Positions 1 through 6,910 are shown, counted from the first letter of the stretch. The stretch: 50,543 nt of DNA from Virgibacillus chiguensis (GCF_900129865.1 NZ_FQXD01000022.1:1-50543), one strand, 5' to 3'. A program made the numbers and translations. The notes: generated from the letters alone by a model not told the origin.

Positions 1-152
1 GCATTTGCTAAGTTACGATGGTGCACTGCAGCTTTTTCGAATTCGCCTTGAGCCACATAACGGGCAGCATGCATAAAGTTGTAATCATAAACAGCAAACT
101 GCTTGTCCGCTTTTTCTTGGTCTCTTTCAAGAAACATTGATAGCTTTGCCAT
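1..152 (-). CDS. Phage-type small protein, C-terminus cut by window edge
   Basis: Fifty codons are visible from an ATG at 152, running leftwards off the window. The visible residues begin MAKLSMFLERDQEKADK and are charged and helical in character, with no motif I recognise. A strong AAAGGAG sits 8-9 bases before the ATG, which fixes the start. It is the most distal of a set of leftward small genes downstream of a Cro-like gene, so it probably belongs to the early region of the same prophage. Function unknown; the rest of the gene lies outside the window. Confidence 0.6.
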   Translation of the reverse strand, partial: MAKLSMFLERDQEKADKQFAVYDYNFMHAARYVAQGEFEKAAVHHRNLAN

Positions 153-214
153 AATGATCTCCTTTCTCTTCCTCACTTTTGGTAAAATATCTACTAGAAG
201 GGAGGTTTTATGAT

Positions 215-424
215 ATGAACTTTAAAGAATGGCTTATGCATTTTAGAAATGTTGATAGACCTATCGGCGACCTTGCAAAAGACGTAGAAAATGATAAGTG
301 CTTTCCTGATACTAATGATGAAGATGAGATAAGAGAGCATCTTGAAAGTCATAATGCAATGGATGCCGCACTAGATACTTTTGAATATGTTTACTCTTTT
401 TATAAGGAAGACACTAAACCTTAG
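215..424 (+). CDS. YozE-like SAM-fold small protein
   Basis: This is a 69-residue protein. The start ATG at 215 is chosen because GAAGGGAGG ends 9 bases upstream; an ATG at 210 stops at once. The order of conserved blocks, an N-terminal WLMHFRNVDRPIGDLAKDV, then a D.CFPDT segment and a C-terminal FEYVYSFYKE, matches the YozE family (Bacillus YozE/YokU type, sterile-alpha-motif-like fold, no established biochemical role). It is read rightwards while its neighbours are read leftwards, and its last bases overlap the end of the small gene at 421-540. Its setting among phage genes suggests cargo or an accessory prophage gene. Family assignment is by eye. Confidence 0.65.
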   Translation: MNFKEWLMHFRNVDRPIGDLAKDVENDKCFPDTNDEDEIREHLESHNAMDAALDTFEYVYSFYKEDTKP

Positions 425-540
425 TATTTTTCATATTTCCTACGATCAGTTTTTCTATTAGCAAATGCATCGCTATTGTAAAGTTTTGTTTGAGGCTGTT
501 TGCGACACAGTCTCTTTCTAATCCATTCAATAAGTTTCAC
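421..540 (-). CDS. 39-residue basic prophage protein
   Basis: A GTG start at 540 is preceded by AAGGAGGG at good spacing. The product is 39 residues, very basic (about a third Arg/Lys) and begins VKLIEWIRKRL. It starts two bases after the stop codon of the gene at 543-761, so the two are surely co-transcribed and probably translationally coupled. Its stop overlaps the last codons of the rightward YozE-like gene by four bases. No family recognised; short basic proteins of this sort are common in phage early operons. The main evidence is the ribosome binding site and tight packing. Confidence 0.5.
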   Translation of the reverse strand: MKLIEWIRKRLCRKQPQTKLYNSDAFANRKTDRRKYEKY

Positions 541-542
541 AC

Positions 543-761
543 CTATCTCCCTCCTTCAAAATCCCTTGCATAACTAACTTGCCTATAAAGCTTCATTACT
601 TCCGGGTTGTTGAACGCATATGCTGCTGAATACAGCAACGGAATGCTATACGCCCTTTCCATATCCTCCATCAAAGTAACTAACCGTTTGTTACGTATCC
701 GTTTAGGTGCTTGCATGATGTTGTCGAAGCGATCACGGAATGACTGCAGTTCTTGTGTCAT
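543..761 (-). CDS. 72-residue prophage protein of unknown function
   Basis: ATG at 761 is preceded by a textbook TAAGGAGG, and the TAA inside that motif is the stop codon of the upstream broken gene (776-921), showing very tight operon packing. The 72-residue product begins MTQELQSFRDRFDNIMQAPKR, is predicted helical and mixed in charge, and has no recognisable domain or membrane segment. It lies in the leftward early operon of the prophage between small hypothetical genes. Function unknown. Confidence 0.6.
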   Translation of the reverse strand: MTQELQSFRDRFDNIMQAPKRIRNKRLVTLMEDMERAYSIPLLYSAAYAFNNPEVMKLYRQVSYARDFEGGR

Positions 762-775
762 TTTGGTTTACCTCC

Positions 776-921
776 TTAACTATCAGATCCAAAGTGTGCG
801 AGGATGACTTTTGCTATACAATAAAGGTCGTTCTCATCCCAATCATGCTTCTCAGCCATATTAATCACTTTTATAACTTTAGGTATTACTTCTGCAGGTT
901 CAGAAATAAACGTTTTTTCAT
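776..921 (-). pseudogene. Small prophage gene broken by one-base deletion in an A-run
   Basis: A good SD (AAGGAGGA) precedes an ATG at 921, but the frame from it ends after 11 codons. The span to the next in-frame-looking stop (TAA at 776-778) is 146 bases, one short of 49 codons. If the A6 run just after the ATG (T6 at 913-918 on the plus strand) were A7, the ATG would open a clean 48-residue reading frame starting MKKTFISEPAEVIPKV and ending at 776. The stop overlaps the SD of the next gene, as expected of an intact operon member. Either a real frameshift, a sequencing error in a homopolymer, or slippage. Function unknown. Confidence 0.55.
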
Positions 922-952
922 TTTCTATTCCTCCTTATCATCCCTGTATTCC

Positions 953-968
953 AACGTCTACCCACGTT
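953..968. repeat. 16-bp repeat AACGT-N6-ACGTT, copy 1
   Basis: AACGTCTACCCACGTT, an interrupted palindrome, lies just past the end of the DUF771-like gene in the leftward operon. An exact copy is found at 2660-2675 in front of the integrase. Candidate binding site for a phage regulator or recombination accessory protein. Confidence 0.6.
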
Positions 969-977
969 TAATTTTTA

Positions 978-1247
978 TTACCATTCAGATACAATTTCTT
1001 CTATTGCTTTAAAAGTTGGTTCGGCAATCCACCAACGTTTTCGGTTTTTTCTTCTTTCGTAAACCTTAATTCTTGGATCACATAAAATCTCTTCTTCCAA
1101 ATATCTAACGGACATACAAGTTAATTCTGCAAGTTTGTTAATATCGACCAGTAATAAACGTTGACTTATTTGTTCTTGCAATTTACTTTCAATGAATTCC
1201 TTTACCGCTTTCTCGTTGATATTCACTTGCACATTTGCGGGGATCAA
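978..1247 (-). CDS. DUF771-like phage DNA-binding protein
   Basis: This is an 89-residue protein with a TTG start at 1247, chosen because AAGGAG lies 8 bases upstream and no ATG or GTG is available. The C-terminal half (about residues 33-85) has the layout of phage DUF771 proteins: LVDINKLAELT, then SVRYLEEEILCDPRIK, then an RKRWW strand and a final helix. This resembles the winged-helix excisionase-like fold used by small phage regulators. It is the second gene of the leftward operon, 16 bases downstream of the Cro-like gene. It might regulate early genes or aid excision; this is inference from position and fold resemblance. Confidence 0.5.
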   Translation of the reverse strand: MIPANVQVNINEKAVKEFIESKLQEQISQRLLLVDINKLAELTCMSVRYLEEEILCDPRIKVYERRKNRKRWWIAEPTFKAIEEIVSEW

Positions 1248-1263
1248 ATCAACAACTCCTTTA

Positions 1264-1446
1264 CTAAATCCCTAATATTTTCTTAATGTGATTAGCGTGT
1301 TCTTGCGCTTTTGGTCCTGTTTTTCTACCGTTAATAATGTCACTTAAATACACAGTAGATATCCCTAGCATTTCAGCTAGTTGTTTTTGGCTCATTTTTC
1401 GCTTGAATAATTCGGATCGAACCTTTAACGCCATTTCTTCAGGCAT
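1264..1446 (-). CDS. Cro-like Xre helix-turn-helix regulator
   Basis: This is a 60-residue protein that is essentially one HTH_3/Xre domain; the HTH runs through MSQKQLAEMLGISTVYLSDIINGR. The ATG at 1446 is preferred over a GTG at 1455, which lies inside the SD sequence AGAGGTG. It is the first leftward gene facing the control region and is opposite the larger repressor at 1753, the usual Cro position in a temperate phage switch. The strong leftward promoter at 1665-1693 probably drives it. Expected to bind the TAGC/GCTA operators between the two regulators. Confidence 0.75.
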   Translation of the reverse strand: MPEEMALKVRSELFKRKMSQKQLAEMLGISTVYLSDIINGRKTGPKAQEHANHIKKILGI

Positions 1447-1480
1447 ATCGCTCACCTCTTTTCACGATCGTTAATTTATA

Positions 1481-1496
1481 AGCTAAAATGTTAGCT
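1481..1496. promoter_or_regulatory. Operator-like palindrome AGCTAA-N4-TTAGCT, site 1
   Basis: Perfect 6+6 inverted repeat with a 4-base spacer, upstream of the Cro-like gene. The same arms recur at 1640-1655. It uses the TTAGC/GCTAA word found in the two promoter-spacer sites, so it is probably read by the same regulators. Confidence 0.55.
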
Positions 1497-1503
1497 AATT
1501 GTA

Positions 1504-1532
1504 TTGACCTACATTAGCGTATATGCTATTAT
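1504..1532 (+). promoter_or_regulatory. Rightward SigA promoter with operator in the spacer
   Basis: TTGACC at 1504-1509, a 17-base spacer and TATTAT at 1527-1532 form a good rightward SigA promoter. An interrupted palindrome TAGC-N6-GCTA occupies 1515-1528, covering the spacer and touching the -10. It reads towards the repressor, metallopeptidase and integrase. The leader to the repressor start would be over 200 bases. Confidence 0.6.
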
Positions 1533-1639
1533 GAATGCATAGCTAAATAAGACTTTTGAAAAGCCTGTAAATAAACATTTATTGCGCCCCCCAGCGAAAA
1601 AAATGTATTTTAATAGGTCGGGTTTTTCATTGCTTTTTT

Positions 1640-1655
1640 AGCTAACGAATTAGCT
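1640..1655. promoter_or_regulatory. Operator-like palindrome AGCTAA-N4-TTAGCT, site 2
   Basis: Second perfect copy of the 6+6 inverted repeat, with a different 4-base centre (CGAA). It lies just downstream of the -10 of the leftward promoter, where a bound protein would block that promoter. Confidence 0.55.
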
Positions 1656-1664
1656 TATGGGTAC

Positions 1665-1693
1665 AGTATATTAGCATTTACGCTATTTGTCAA
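1665..1693 (-). promoter_or_regulatory. Leftward SigA promoter with operator in the spacer
   Basis: On the minus strand TTGACA (1693-1688), a 17-base spacer and TATACT (1670-1665) make a near-consensus promoter aimed at the Cro-like gene and the early operon. A TAGC-N6-GCTA palindrome at 1672-1685 fills the spacer, mirroring the rightward promoter at 1504-1532. The two promoters converge rather than diverge. Confidence 0.65.
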
Positions 1694-1752
1694 TAATATT
1701 TTAGCGCGAATATTAATTATTTATTTCATAAGCCTGTGAAAGGTTGATATGA

Positions 1753-2178
1753 GTGAGTTTGGTAAATAAAATAAAATTACTTTGCGATGAGAAAAAAGTA
1801 ACTTTTGCGGAGGTTGAAAGGAGTGTAGGAATCTCTAACGGACAAATACGCCGTTGGGATAATTCTTCTCCTAAGATTGAAAACGTTAAAAAAGTAGCCG
1901 ACTATTTTGATGTATCTGTTGACTACCTTCTCGGTCGTACAGAAAAGAAAAGATACTATGATTTAACAGAAAAGGACGAACAAAGCATACAAAAAGAACT
2001 TGAAAGAATGATCAATAACATGGACAACGAATCTGGATTTGCTGCGTTTGACGGAAGCACTATAGATGAATTGGATGAGGAAGATAGAGAAATGTTGATC
2101 GCTTCTTTGGAAACCTCATTACGCATCGCTAAGAGAATAGCTAAAAAGAAATTCACCCCTTATAAATATAGAGATTAG
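1753..2178 (+). CDS. Prophage Xre-family repressor
   Basis: This is a 141-residue protein with a GTG start at 1753 behind AAAGG. Residues about 5-60 form an HTH_3 domain (TFAEVERSVGISNGQIRRW, then a DYLLGR end typical of phage repressors). The C-terminal half is helical and acidic, ending in a basic KKKFTPYKYRD tail, and has no peptidase motif. The ImmA/IrrE metallopeptidase gene begins 13 bases downstream, as in ICEBs1 and Bacillus prophages where the peptidase cleaves the repressor. Likely the lysogeny repressor acting on the TAGC/GCTA sites. Role inferred from order and domains. Confidence 0.8.
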   Translation: MSLVNKIKLLCDEKKVTFAEVERSVGISNGQIRRWDNSSPKIENVKKVADYFDVSVDYLLGRTEKKRYYDLTEKDEQSIQKELERMINNMDNESGFAAFDGSTIDELDEEDREMLIASLETSLRIAKRIAKKKFTPYKYRD

Positions 2179-2191
2179 GAGTGAGACAACT

Positions 2192-2608
2192 GTGGATATT
2201 AAAGATAAAGTTGATTCTCTCATCAAACAATACGATACGAATAATCCTTTTAAAATAGCTGAAGCAATGGACATAGTTGTTAGAACAATACCTCTGGGGA
2301 AGATATTGGGGTTTCACACTAGACATAGTCGTGTGTCTATTATCCACATCAACGAAAACGCATCTACAGAACAACAAATTTTCACATGCGCTCACGAACT
2401 TGGTCATGCAATACTGCATCCAGGTGTTAATACCCCTTTTTTGAAATTTAATACATATTATTCGACTAGCAAAATAGAGGTGGAAGCCAATACGTTTGCA
2501 ATTAAATTGGTGTTTAGAAATGACATGTCCACCTCCATCACTATAAAAGAAGCTGCAGAAAGTTATGGCGTTCCTGAGCAAATACTCATTAAAAATTTTT
2601 ACGATTAA
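2192..2608 (+). CDS. ImmA/IrrE-family metallopeptidase
   Basis: This is a 138-residue protein with a GTG start at 2192 behind TTAGGAG. The HELGH zinc motif is at residues 68-72 with supporting sequence TCAHELGHAILHPG, and a downstream EVEANTFA segment supplies the third ligand glutamate seen in the family (DUF955/ImmA). In ICEBs1 and related elements this peptidase inactivates the Xre repressor by cleavage on DNA damage or signalling. Here it directly follows the repressor, so that pairing is very likely. No membrane segment; probably cytoplasmic. Confidence 0.85.
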   Translation: MDIKDKVDSLIKQYDTNNPFKIAEAMDIVVRTIPLGKILGFHTRHSRVSIIHINENASTEQQIFTCAHELGHAILHPGVNTPFLKFNTYYSTSKIEVEANTFAIKLVFRNDMSTSITIKEAAESYGVPEQILIKNFYD

Positions 2609-2659
2609 AACAGAACACACGTTTCTTTATAGGAGGTGGTGCACTCATTTATCCTGAAA

Positions 2660-2675
2660 AACGTCTACCCACGTT
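2660..2675. repeat. 16-bp repeat AACGT-N6-ACGTT, copy 2
   Basis: Exact copy of the sequence at 953-968, ending 17 bases before the integrase start. Its position suggests a site controlling integrase expression or an arm-type recombination site. Confidence 0.6.
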
Positions 2676-2692
2676 AAAAAGGGATGATAAAA

Positions 2693-3874
2693 ATGAAATT
2701 AAATAAAACGAAAACTGATGATGAGATTTATTACTATGTATTGAAGTCAGGTGAAAAGCGTTATATGTATCGCCATAAATACTACGATACTTTAGGGAAT
2801 AGGAGAGAGAAGAAAAAGAGTGGTTTTAAAACAGAGAAAGAAGCTCTTAAATCTCTTTTGGGAGTAAAGGCTGCATTTTTAAATGGAAACGCTAAGCAAG
2901 TAGAACACGATCAAATAACCGTATCGCATTGGCTAGATATATGGTATGCAATGAATGAAAAATCTTGGGGAGTAAAGACAAAAAAAGATAGAAAAGCGCT
3001 CATTGACAACTATTACAAACCATTATTAGGTAAATACAAATTGCATCAAGTTGATAAAAACACTTATGTAAGGCAATTTATTAATCGGCTACACGATATG
3101 GAACTTTCGCCAAACACAATTGACCTTTACCATAATATTTTTAAGATCGCTATTAATGCTGCTGTGGATGATGAAATAATTGACAAAAACAGGGTTAAAA
3201 AAGTTGTAGTTAACCGAGAAAAGAAAAAGGACAACTTTCTAAAACCAGAGGAATTAACATTATTTTTAACCAACGTAAAAAAGCATGGAAATATTACAAA
3301 CTACACTCTAGTACAACTTTTAGCTTATACGGGATTAAGAAGTGGAGAAGCCGCAGCATTAAAATGGTTAAATATTGACTTCAAAAATGAAACTGTTACA
3401 GTAGAACATACTAGGGATAAGCTGGGTATTAGACCTCCCAAAACAAAAAACAGTTACAGGACTATCAAAGTTGACAAAGAGGTGATCGACCAATTAAAAA
3501 AATATCGAAAATGGTGTGCTGAGGTAAAGTTATCTTTAGGAAAGAAACATAAAGAAAACGACTTAGTTTTTATTACGCACCACGGAAGAGAAATAGGTCA
3601 CTATTATCTTGGTCAATTTCTCAGTGACTTTTATAAAAAAGTTGATTCTGATGATATTTCTTTAAAAAAGATAACTCCCCATGGATTGCGCCATACTCAC
3701 GCAACCATCCTTATAAGTTTAGGTGTACCACCTAACGCAATAGCTGAACGTTTAGGTAACACAATAGAAATGGTTAATAAAACATATGCTCATTTCTTTG
3801 AAGATCTAGACATACAATCAGCTATAGTATTCGGTAAATTTTTAGCAAGTGGGGCTAAAATTGGGGCTAGGTAA
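2693..3874 (+). CDS. int: Phage tyrosine integrase
   Basis: A 393-residue site-specific recombinase. The ATG at 2693 is preferred because AAAAAGGG at 2676-2683 gives 9 bases of spacing, whereas the ATG at 2684 directly abuts it. An N-terminal arm-binding AP2-like domain covers roughly residues 10-60, followed by a SAM-like core-binding domain and the catalytic domain. Catalytic signatures are visible: the first arginine in YTGLRSGE, the HGLRHTHAT box, and the nucleophile tyrosine in NKTYAHFFED. It reads outwards to the host junction, as phage integrases of the Tn916/phage type usually do. The C-terminus ends IGAR. Confidence 0.92.
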   Translation: MKLNKTKTDDEIYYYVLKSGEKRYMYRHKYYDTLGNRREKKKSGFKTEKEALKSLLGVKAAFLNGNAKQVEHDQITVSHWLDIWYAMNEKSWGVKTKKDRKALIDNYYKPLLGKYKLHQVDKNTYVRQFINRLHDMELSPNTIDLYHNIFKIAINAAVDDEIIDKNRVKKVVVNREKKKDNFLKPEELTLFLTNVKKHGNITNYTLVQLLAYTGLRSGEAAALKWLNIDFKNETVTVEHTRDKLGIRPPKTKNSYRTIKVDKEVIDQLKKYRKWCAEVKLSLGKKHKENDLVFITHHGREIGHYYLGQFLSDFYKKVDSDDISLKKITPHGLRHTHATILISLGVPPNAIAERLGNTIEMVNKTYAHFFEDLDIQSAIVFGKFLASGAKIGAR

Positions 3875-4197
3875 AATTGAATACAAATTAACCCTTATAT
3901 ACAAAGGTTTAGCAAGAAACACAGGGCTTACGTTGCTTAAGTTAGAGAACATCCAGTGGAAAGATTACCGCGGTTATAGATGAAATTAGCATGTATCATA
4001 TTTTAAATGAGTGACGTAATAGTTGTTTAGAATTGGCTTCCATGAGCACATTGCTTCAACTATCGCATCTTTTAGTTGGATAGTTACCTTCGTACGTAAC
4101 ATCTGATGACTATTCAAACGTACTGAAATTAATGATGAATTTCTCACTCGATTCCTATCGAGTTATTATAAGACTTATGTGTTACTTTGTAATATAA

Positions 4198-4225
4198 GGG
4201 GTACTCTAAGATGGGTACCCCTTTT
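4198..4225. terminator. Rho-independent terminator-like hairpin
   Basis: GGGGTAC and GTACCCC pair across a 10-base loop, extendable to 9 pairs with flanking AA/TT, and TTTT follows on the plus strand. Confidence 0.65.
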
Positions 4226-4244
4226 CCAATACATATCACAATAA

Positions 4245-4296
4245 CTTGCCTTATGGCAAATCTTTACGGCGAAGCTAATACGATAAAACCCTACAA
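4245..4296 (+). repeat. Type-A short intergenic repeat, diverged copy
   Basis: Contains a CTTATGGC / TTACGGCGAAGCTA core followed by a CGATAAAACC segment, resembling the better copies at 13894, 18020 and 39566. A similar fragment (TTTACGGTGAAAGCTA...CTAAACCC) sits at about 5195-5240, so the pair brackets the CvfB-like gene. Confidence 0.35.
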
Positions 4297-4327
4297 ATTT
4301 ATATTATAGTGGAAAAAAGGAGTTAAA

Positions 4328-5194
4328 ATGATGCATCATTTAACTGGAACTATTCAGAACTTGCTAGTTGAAAGAATGATTGATACTGGTTATGTATTAA
4401 GCTACAAACAGAATGAGGTTTTATTACATCATCAAGAAACAAACAAGGATTTAACGCCTGGGGAAGAAATAGAAGTATTTTTATATACAGATAAAAAAGG
4501 GAAGGTTGTAGCTTCAACACAACTTCCTCACATACAAATGGATAGCTATGGATGGACGACTGTCAAAGAAGTAATACCTAATCTTGGCGTATTCGTGGAT
4601 ATTGGAACAACAAAAGAAATACTTGTTTCTAAAGATGACCTCCCTCTATACGAAAACGTATGGCCACAAATTGATGATTGCTTATATGTAACGTTGGGAC
4701 GAGATAAAAAAGGAAGGTTACTTGCTTTTCCTGCTACAGAATCCGTAATTTTACAAGACATAGAATCTGCTCCAGAAGAATTATGGAATACTCCTATCTC
4801 TGGTACAGTGTATTTCACTAGCAAAGAAGGTTCAGCAATAATTACACCTGAACATTACCGAGGTTTTATTCATTACACCGAACGCAAGCAAGAACCTCGA
4901 TTAGGACAGCTTGTTACAGGAAGGGTAATTGAAGTAAAGACCGATGGAACGTTAAATATCTCCCTTCGTCCAAAGAAAAAAGAAAGCATGGAGGAAGATG
5001 CAAAACAAATTTTAGACCATCTTCAAGCAAATAATGGCTCTATTCCATTTGATGACAAAAGTGACCCAGAAGATATACGAGCTACTTTTCACATTAGTAA
5101 GGCAGCTTTTAAACGGGCACTCGGCAGGCTAATGAAGGAGCACAAAGTTGAACAACGTAATGGCTACACTTATTTGGCCCAAAAAGAAGTATAG
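4328..5194 (+). CDS. cvfB: CvfB/YitL-like S1 RNA-binding protein
   Basis: A 288-residue protein, the usual length for Staphylococcus CvfB and Bacillus YitL. ATG at 4328 follows AAAGGAG. It is built of S1/OB-type modules: an N-terminal pair (about 1-65 and 70-140, the latter with NLGVFVDIGTTKEILVSKDDLP), a third S1-like segment (about 150-215, GYITGRVIEV-type strand), and a C-terminal winged-helix (about 225-285, ISKAAFKRALGRLMKE). Family members bind RNA and influence virulence or regulatory gene expression. It is monocistronic, closed by the strong terminator at 5260-5290. Confidence 0.85.
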   Translation: MMHHLTGTIQNLLVERMIDTGYVLSYKQNEVLLHHQETNKDLTPGEEIEVFLYTDKKGKVVASTQLPHIQMDSYGWTTVKEVIPNLGVFVDIGTTKEILVSKDDLPLYENVWPQIDDCLYVTLGRDKKGRLLAFPATESVILQDIESAPEELWNTPISGTVYFTSKEGSAIITPEHYRGFIHYTERKQEPRLGQLVTGRVIEVKTDGTLNISLRPKKKESMEEDAKQILDHLQANNGSIPFDDKSDPEDIRATFHISKAAFKRALGRLMKEHKVEQRNGYTYLAQKEV

Positions 5195-5259
5195 ATAACC
5201 TTGCTTTACGGTGAAAGCTACACACTAAACCCTAAGAACATACTTTTCTTTGTATAAAC

Positions 5260-5290
5260 AAAAAAGAGCGAAAAAATATCGCTCTTTTTT
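5260..5290. terminator. Bidirectional rho-independent terminator
   Basis: A perfect 12-bp stem (AAAAAAGAGCGA / TCGCTCTTTTTT) with a 7-base loop lies between the rightward cvfB gene and the leftward membrane gene. The A/T-rich arm ends give a U-run in both directions. Confidence 0.9.
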
Positions 5291-5291
5291 G

Positions 5292-5576
5292 TTACGCTTT
5301 TACATTTGCATACGTGTCAGTTAACGCTGTAATAATGAGGCCAATCGCTGCAGCAAATAATGATGCAATGCCCCATCCCCCTAAACCAGCGCCCATGATT
5401 TCTACTTTTCCGATTACGGAAGCTAACATAAGAAAAACCAACCCAGCTAGCCCTATTAAGATACCTGGGAAGTAACCTGTATAGCTTTCCTTTGATGTCG
5501 CTTTTAGTAGTATCAGACTAACTGCAACTACTGCAACTACTAATATTGCACCAATTGTAAGCACCGATTGAAACAT
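5292..5576 (-). CDS. Small three-helix membrane protein
   Basis: A 94-residue protein. The ATG at 5576 is preferred because GAGGTGAG precedes it by 6 bases; the upstream ATG at 5594 has no ribosome site. Three hydrophobic segments are visible (about residues 3-25, 38-56 and 66-86), with few charges, so it should sit in the cytoplasmic membrane. It somewhat resembles YesK-type Bacillus membrane proteins but I cannot confirm that. Monocistronic, sharing its terminator with cvfB. Confidence 0.6.
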   Translation of the reverse strand: MFQSVLTIGAILVVAVVAVSLILLKATSKESYTGYFPGILIGLAGLVFLMLASVIGKVEIMGAGLGGWGIASLFAAAIGLIITALTDTYANVKA

Positions 5577-5961
5577 TTCTCTCACCTCATACATAAATAG
5601 CTACTGAATATAGTCTACAATTGAACAGGTATAAAGTCAATAAGTCTAACTCTTTTTTAGAATGCGTTTCCATATAATGGACGTCTTCAATTAGTCAAGT
5701 TTTTTCTAACACAATTAATGTAAGTTACATCTTTTATATTACAAGAGTAGTTTCGTTTTCATTCTAATAAGTAGGTTTCATGAATGAGAATAAAAAGCTT
5801 ATGGGACAATTATATTAACAGCATCTTAAAATATTTCCCAAAGTACTGTGTACATACTATTTTCAGTACCAGGCTTATGTATCGTTGACAAATAATAAAA
5901 TCATTTCAATAATAGATAGGATGATACCTTTAAAAATTCATAAAGGAGAAATGAACCGATC
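5577..5961. other. Intergenic region, divergent control DNA
   Basis: Contains upstream sequence for the leftward membrane gene and the rightward HAD phosphatase. No coding region or conserved repeat seen. Immediately before the HAD start, an AAAGGAG is followed by a four-codon ATG frame whose TGA overlaps the real ATG (ATGA), which might couple translation. Confidence 0.35.
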
Positions 5962-6750
5962 ATGACATACAAAACGCTATTCTTGGATATTGATGGAACT
6001 ATTTTAACCCCAAATCATACTTACACTGCCTGTACAAAAGACGCAATTAAACAAGTACAGCAACAAGGTATACTCGTCTTTATTTGTACCGGAAGACCGT
6101 TACATGAAGTAAAAGAATTAGGTGAGGAATTGGGTGTAGAAGGATACATAGGCTACAATGGGGCTTATGCAATTTATGAAAACCACATACTTGTTAATAC
6201 ACCAATAGATAAACAGGTATTAGAACAGTTTTTAGCTTTAGCACAGCAAAATCACCATGAATTAGTTTGTTATACAAAAGATAAAAACTATTACACTTCG
6301 CTGTCACATCCTGCCATCAAGAATTTTGTAGACGTTTTTCAACTTAGAAACAACCAACTTTTAACTACAGATGTACACGATCAAATTCTAGGTTCCTCTA
6401 TAATTAATGTCTTACCAAGTCAAGTACAAGCTTATGAAGAATTAGATGCAGACATCTACTTATCAGAAGTAACCGTAAATAATATATCAAATTGCTATGA
6501 TATCATTCGTCAACAAGTTAATAAGGGAGAAGCAATAAAAAGCGTGCTGCAACATTTAGATGTAGAGCCACGTCAAGCAATCGCTTTTGGTGATGGAATG
6601 AATGATAAGGAAATGTTACAAGTTGTAGGAGAAGGATTCGCGATGGAAAACAGTAACCCTGGGCTATTTGCTTATGCTAAGCACAGAACTACTTCTGTAG
6701 AAGAATCAGGTATATACAATGGGCTTAAACAGCTGCAACTTGTCCGATAG
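5962..6750 (+). CDS. Cof-type HAD hydrolase (sugar-phosphate or FMN phosphatase-like)
   Basis: A 262-residue HAD-IIB phosphatase. Motif I is FLDIDGTIL (residues 7-15, nucleophile Asp), motif II the CTGRP threonine near residue 43, the motif III lysine is in the KGEAI segment near 192, and motif IV is AFGDGMNDKEML near 209-220. The Cof cap domain lies between motifs II and III. Family members dephosphorylate sugar phosphates, FMN or PLP; specificity cannot be read from sequence. AAAGGAG lies 13 bases from the ATG, a long spacing, with a mini-frame overlapping the start. Monocistronic. Confidence 0.85.
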   Translation: MTYKTLFLDIDGTILTPNHTYTACTKDAIKQVQQQGILVFICTGRPLHEVKELGEELGVEGYIGYNGAYAIYENHILVNTPIDKQVLEQFLALAQQNHHELVCYTKDKNYYTSLSHPAIKNFVDVFQLRNNQLLTTDVHDQILGSSIINVLPSQVQAYEELDADIYLSEVTVNNISNCYDIIRQQVNKGEAIKSVLQHLDVEPRQAIAFGDGMNDKEMLQVVGEGFAMENSNPGLFAYAKHRTTSVEESGIYNGLKQLQLVR

Positions 6751-6827
6751 AAGGAGGGTTTTCTTATCTTATAACAAAACCCTTCGTTGTGCTTAAAGAT
6801 AAAGTGAATCTTCCATAGAAAGTTTAG

Positions 6828-6910
6828 GTACTGTTAGCTCCCACTTTCGTTTCATCCTGCAAAACAGCAACCACCAGTTCTTGAAGTGGGAGGCTTACAG
6901 CGCCTTATAC
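6828..6910 (+). repeat. Type-C intergenic repeat, copy 1
   Basis: Shares CTGTTAG, then TTCTTGAAG-N7-CTTACAGCG with 8207-8265; a weaker match lies at 26165-26195. Here CCCACTT and AAGTGGG arms can pair across the element, suggesting a foldable sequence. It fills most of the gap between the HAD gene and the chromate transporter genes. Confidence 0.45.

Larger units (their letters stand above)
3875..4327. other. Prophage/host junction region without genes
   Basis: No convincing coding region. The right attachment site should lie here, between the integrase stop and the host CvfB-like gene, but the core cannot be named because the left end of the element is outside the window. No tRNA was seen that could be the target. 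A terminator (4198-4225) and a type-A short repeat (about 4245-4296) lie in the distal part and look chromosomal. Confidence 0.4.

Noticed and set aside
607-1012. Two plus-strand frames (66 and 90 codons) opposite the prophage early genes
   Set aside because: They lack ribosome sites and are antisense to a tightly packed leftward operon in which each gene has a strong SD.
2153-2620. 155-codon open frame on the minus strand across the metallopeptidase gene
   Set aside because: It is antisense to a gene with a clear HELGH motif and good start, has no ribosome site, and its translation is cysteine- and aromatic-rich shadow sequence.
3840-3890. GGGGCTA direct repeat at the end of the integrase gene as the att core
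   Set aside because: The 12-bp spaced repeat encodes the integrase C-terminus; without the other element end there is no evidence that it is the crossover site.
4546-4824. 92-codon minus-strand frame inside cvfB
   Set aside because: Shadow of a confidently identified gene, without ribosome site or recognisable sequence.
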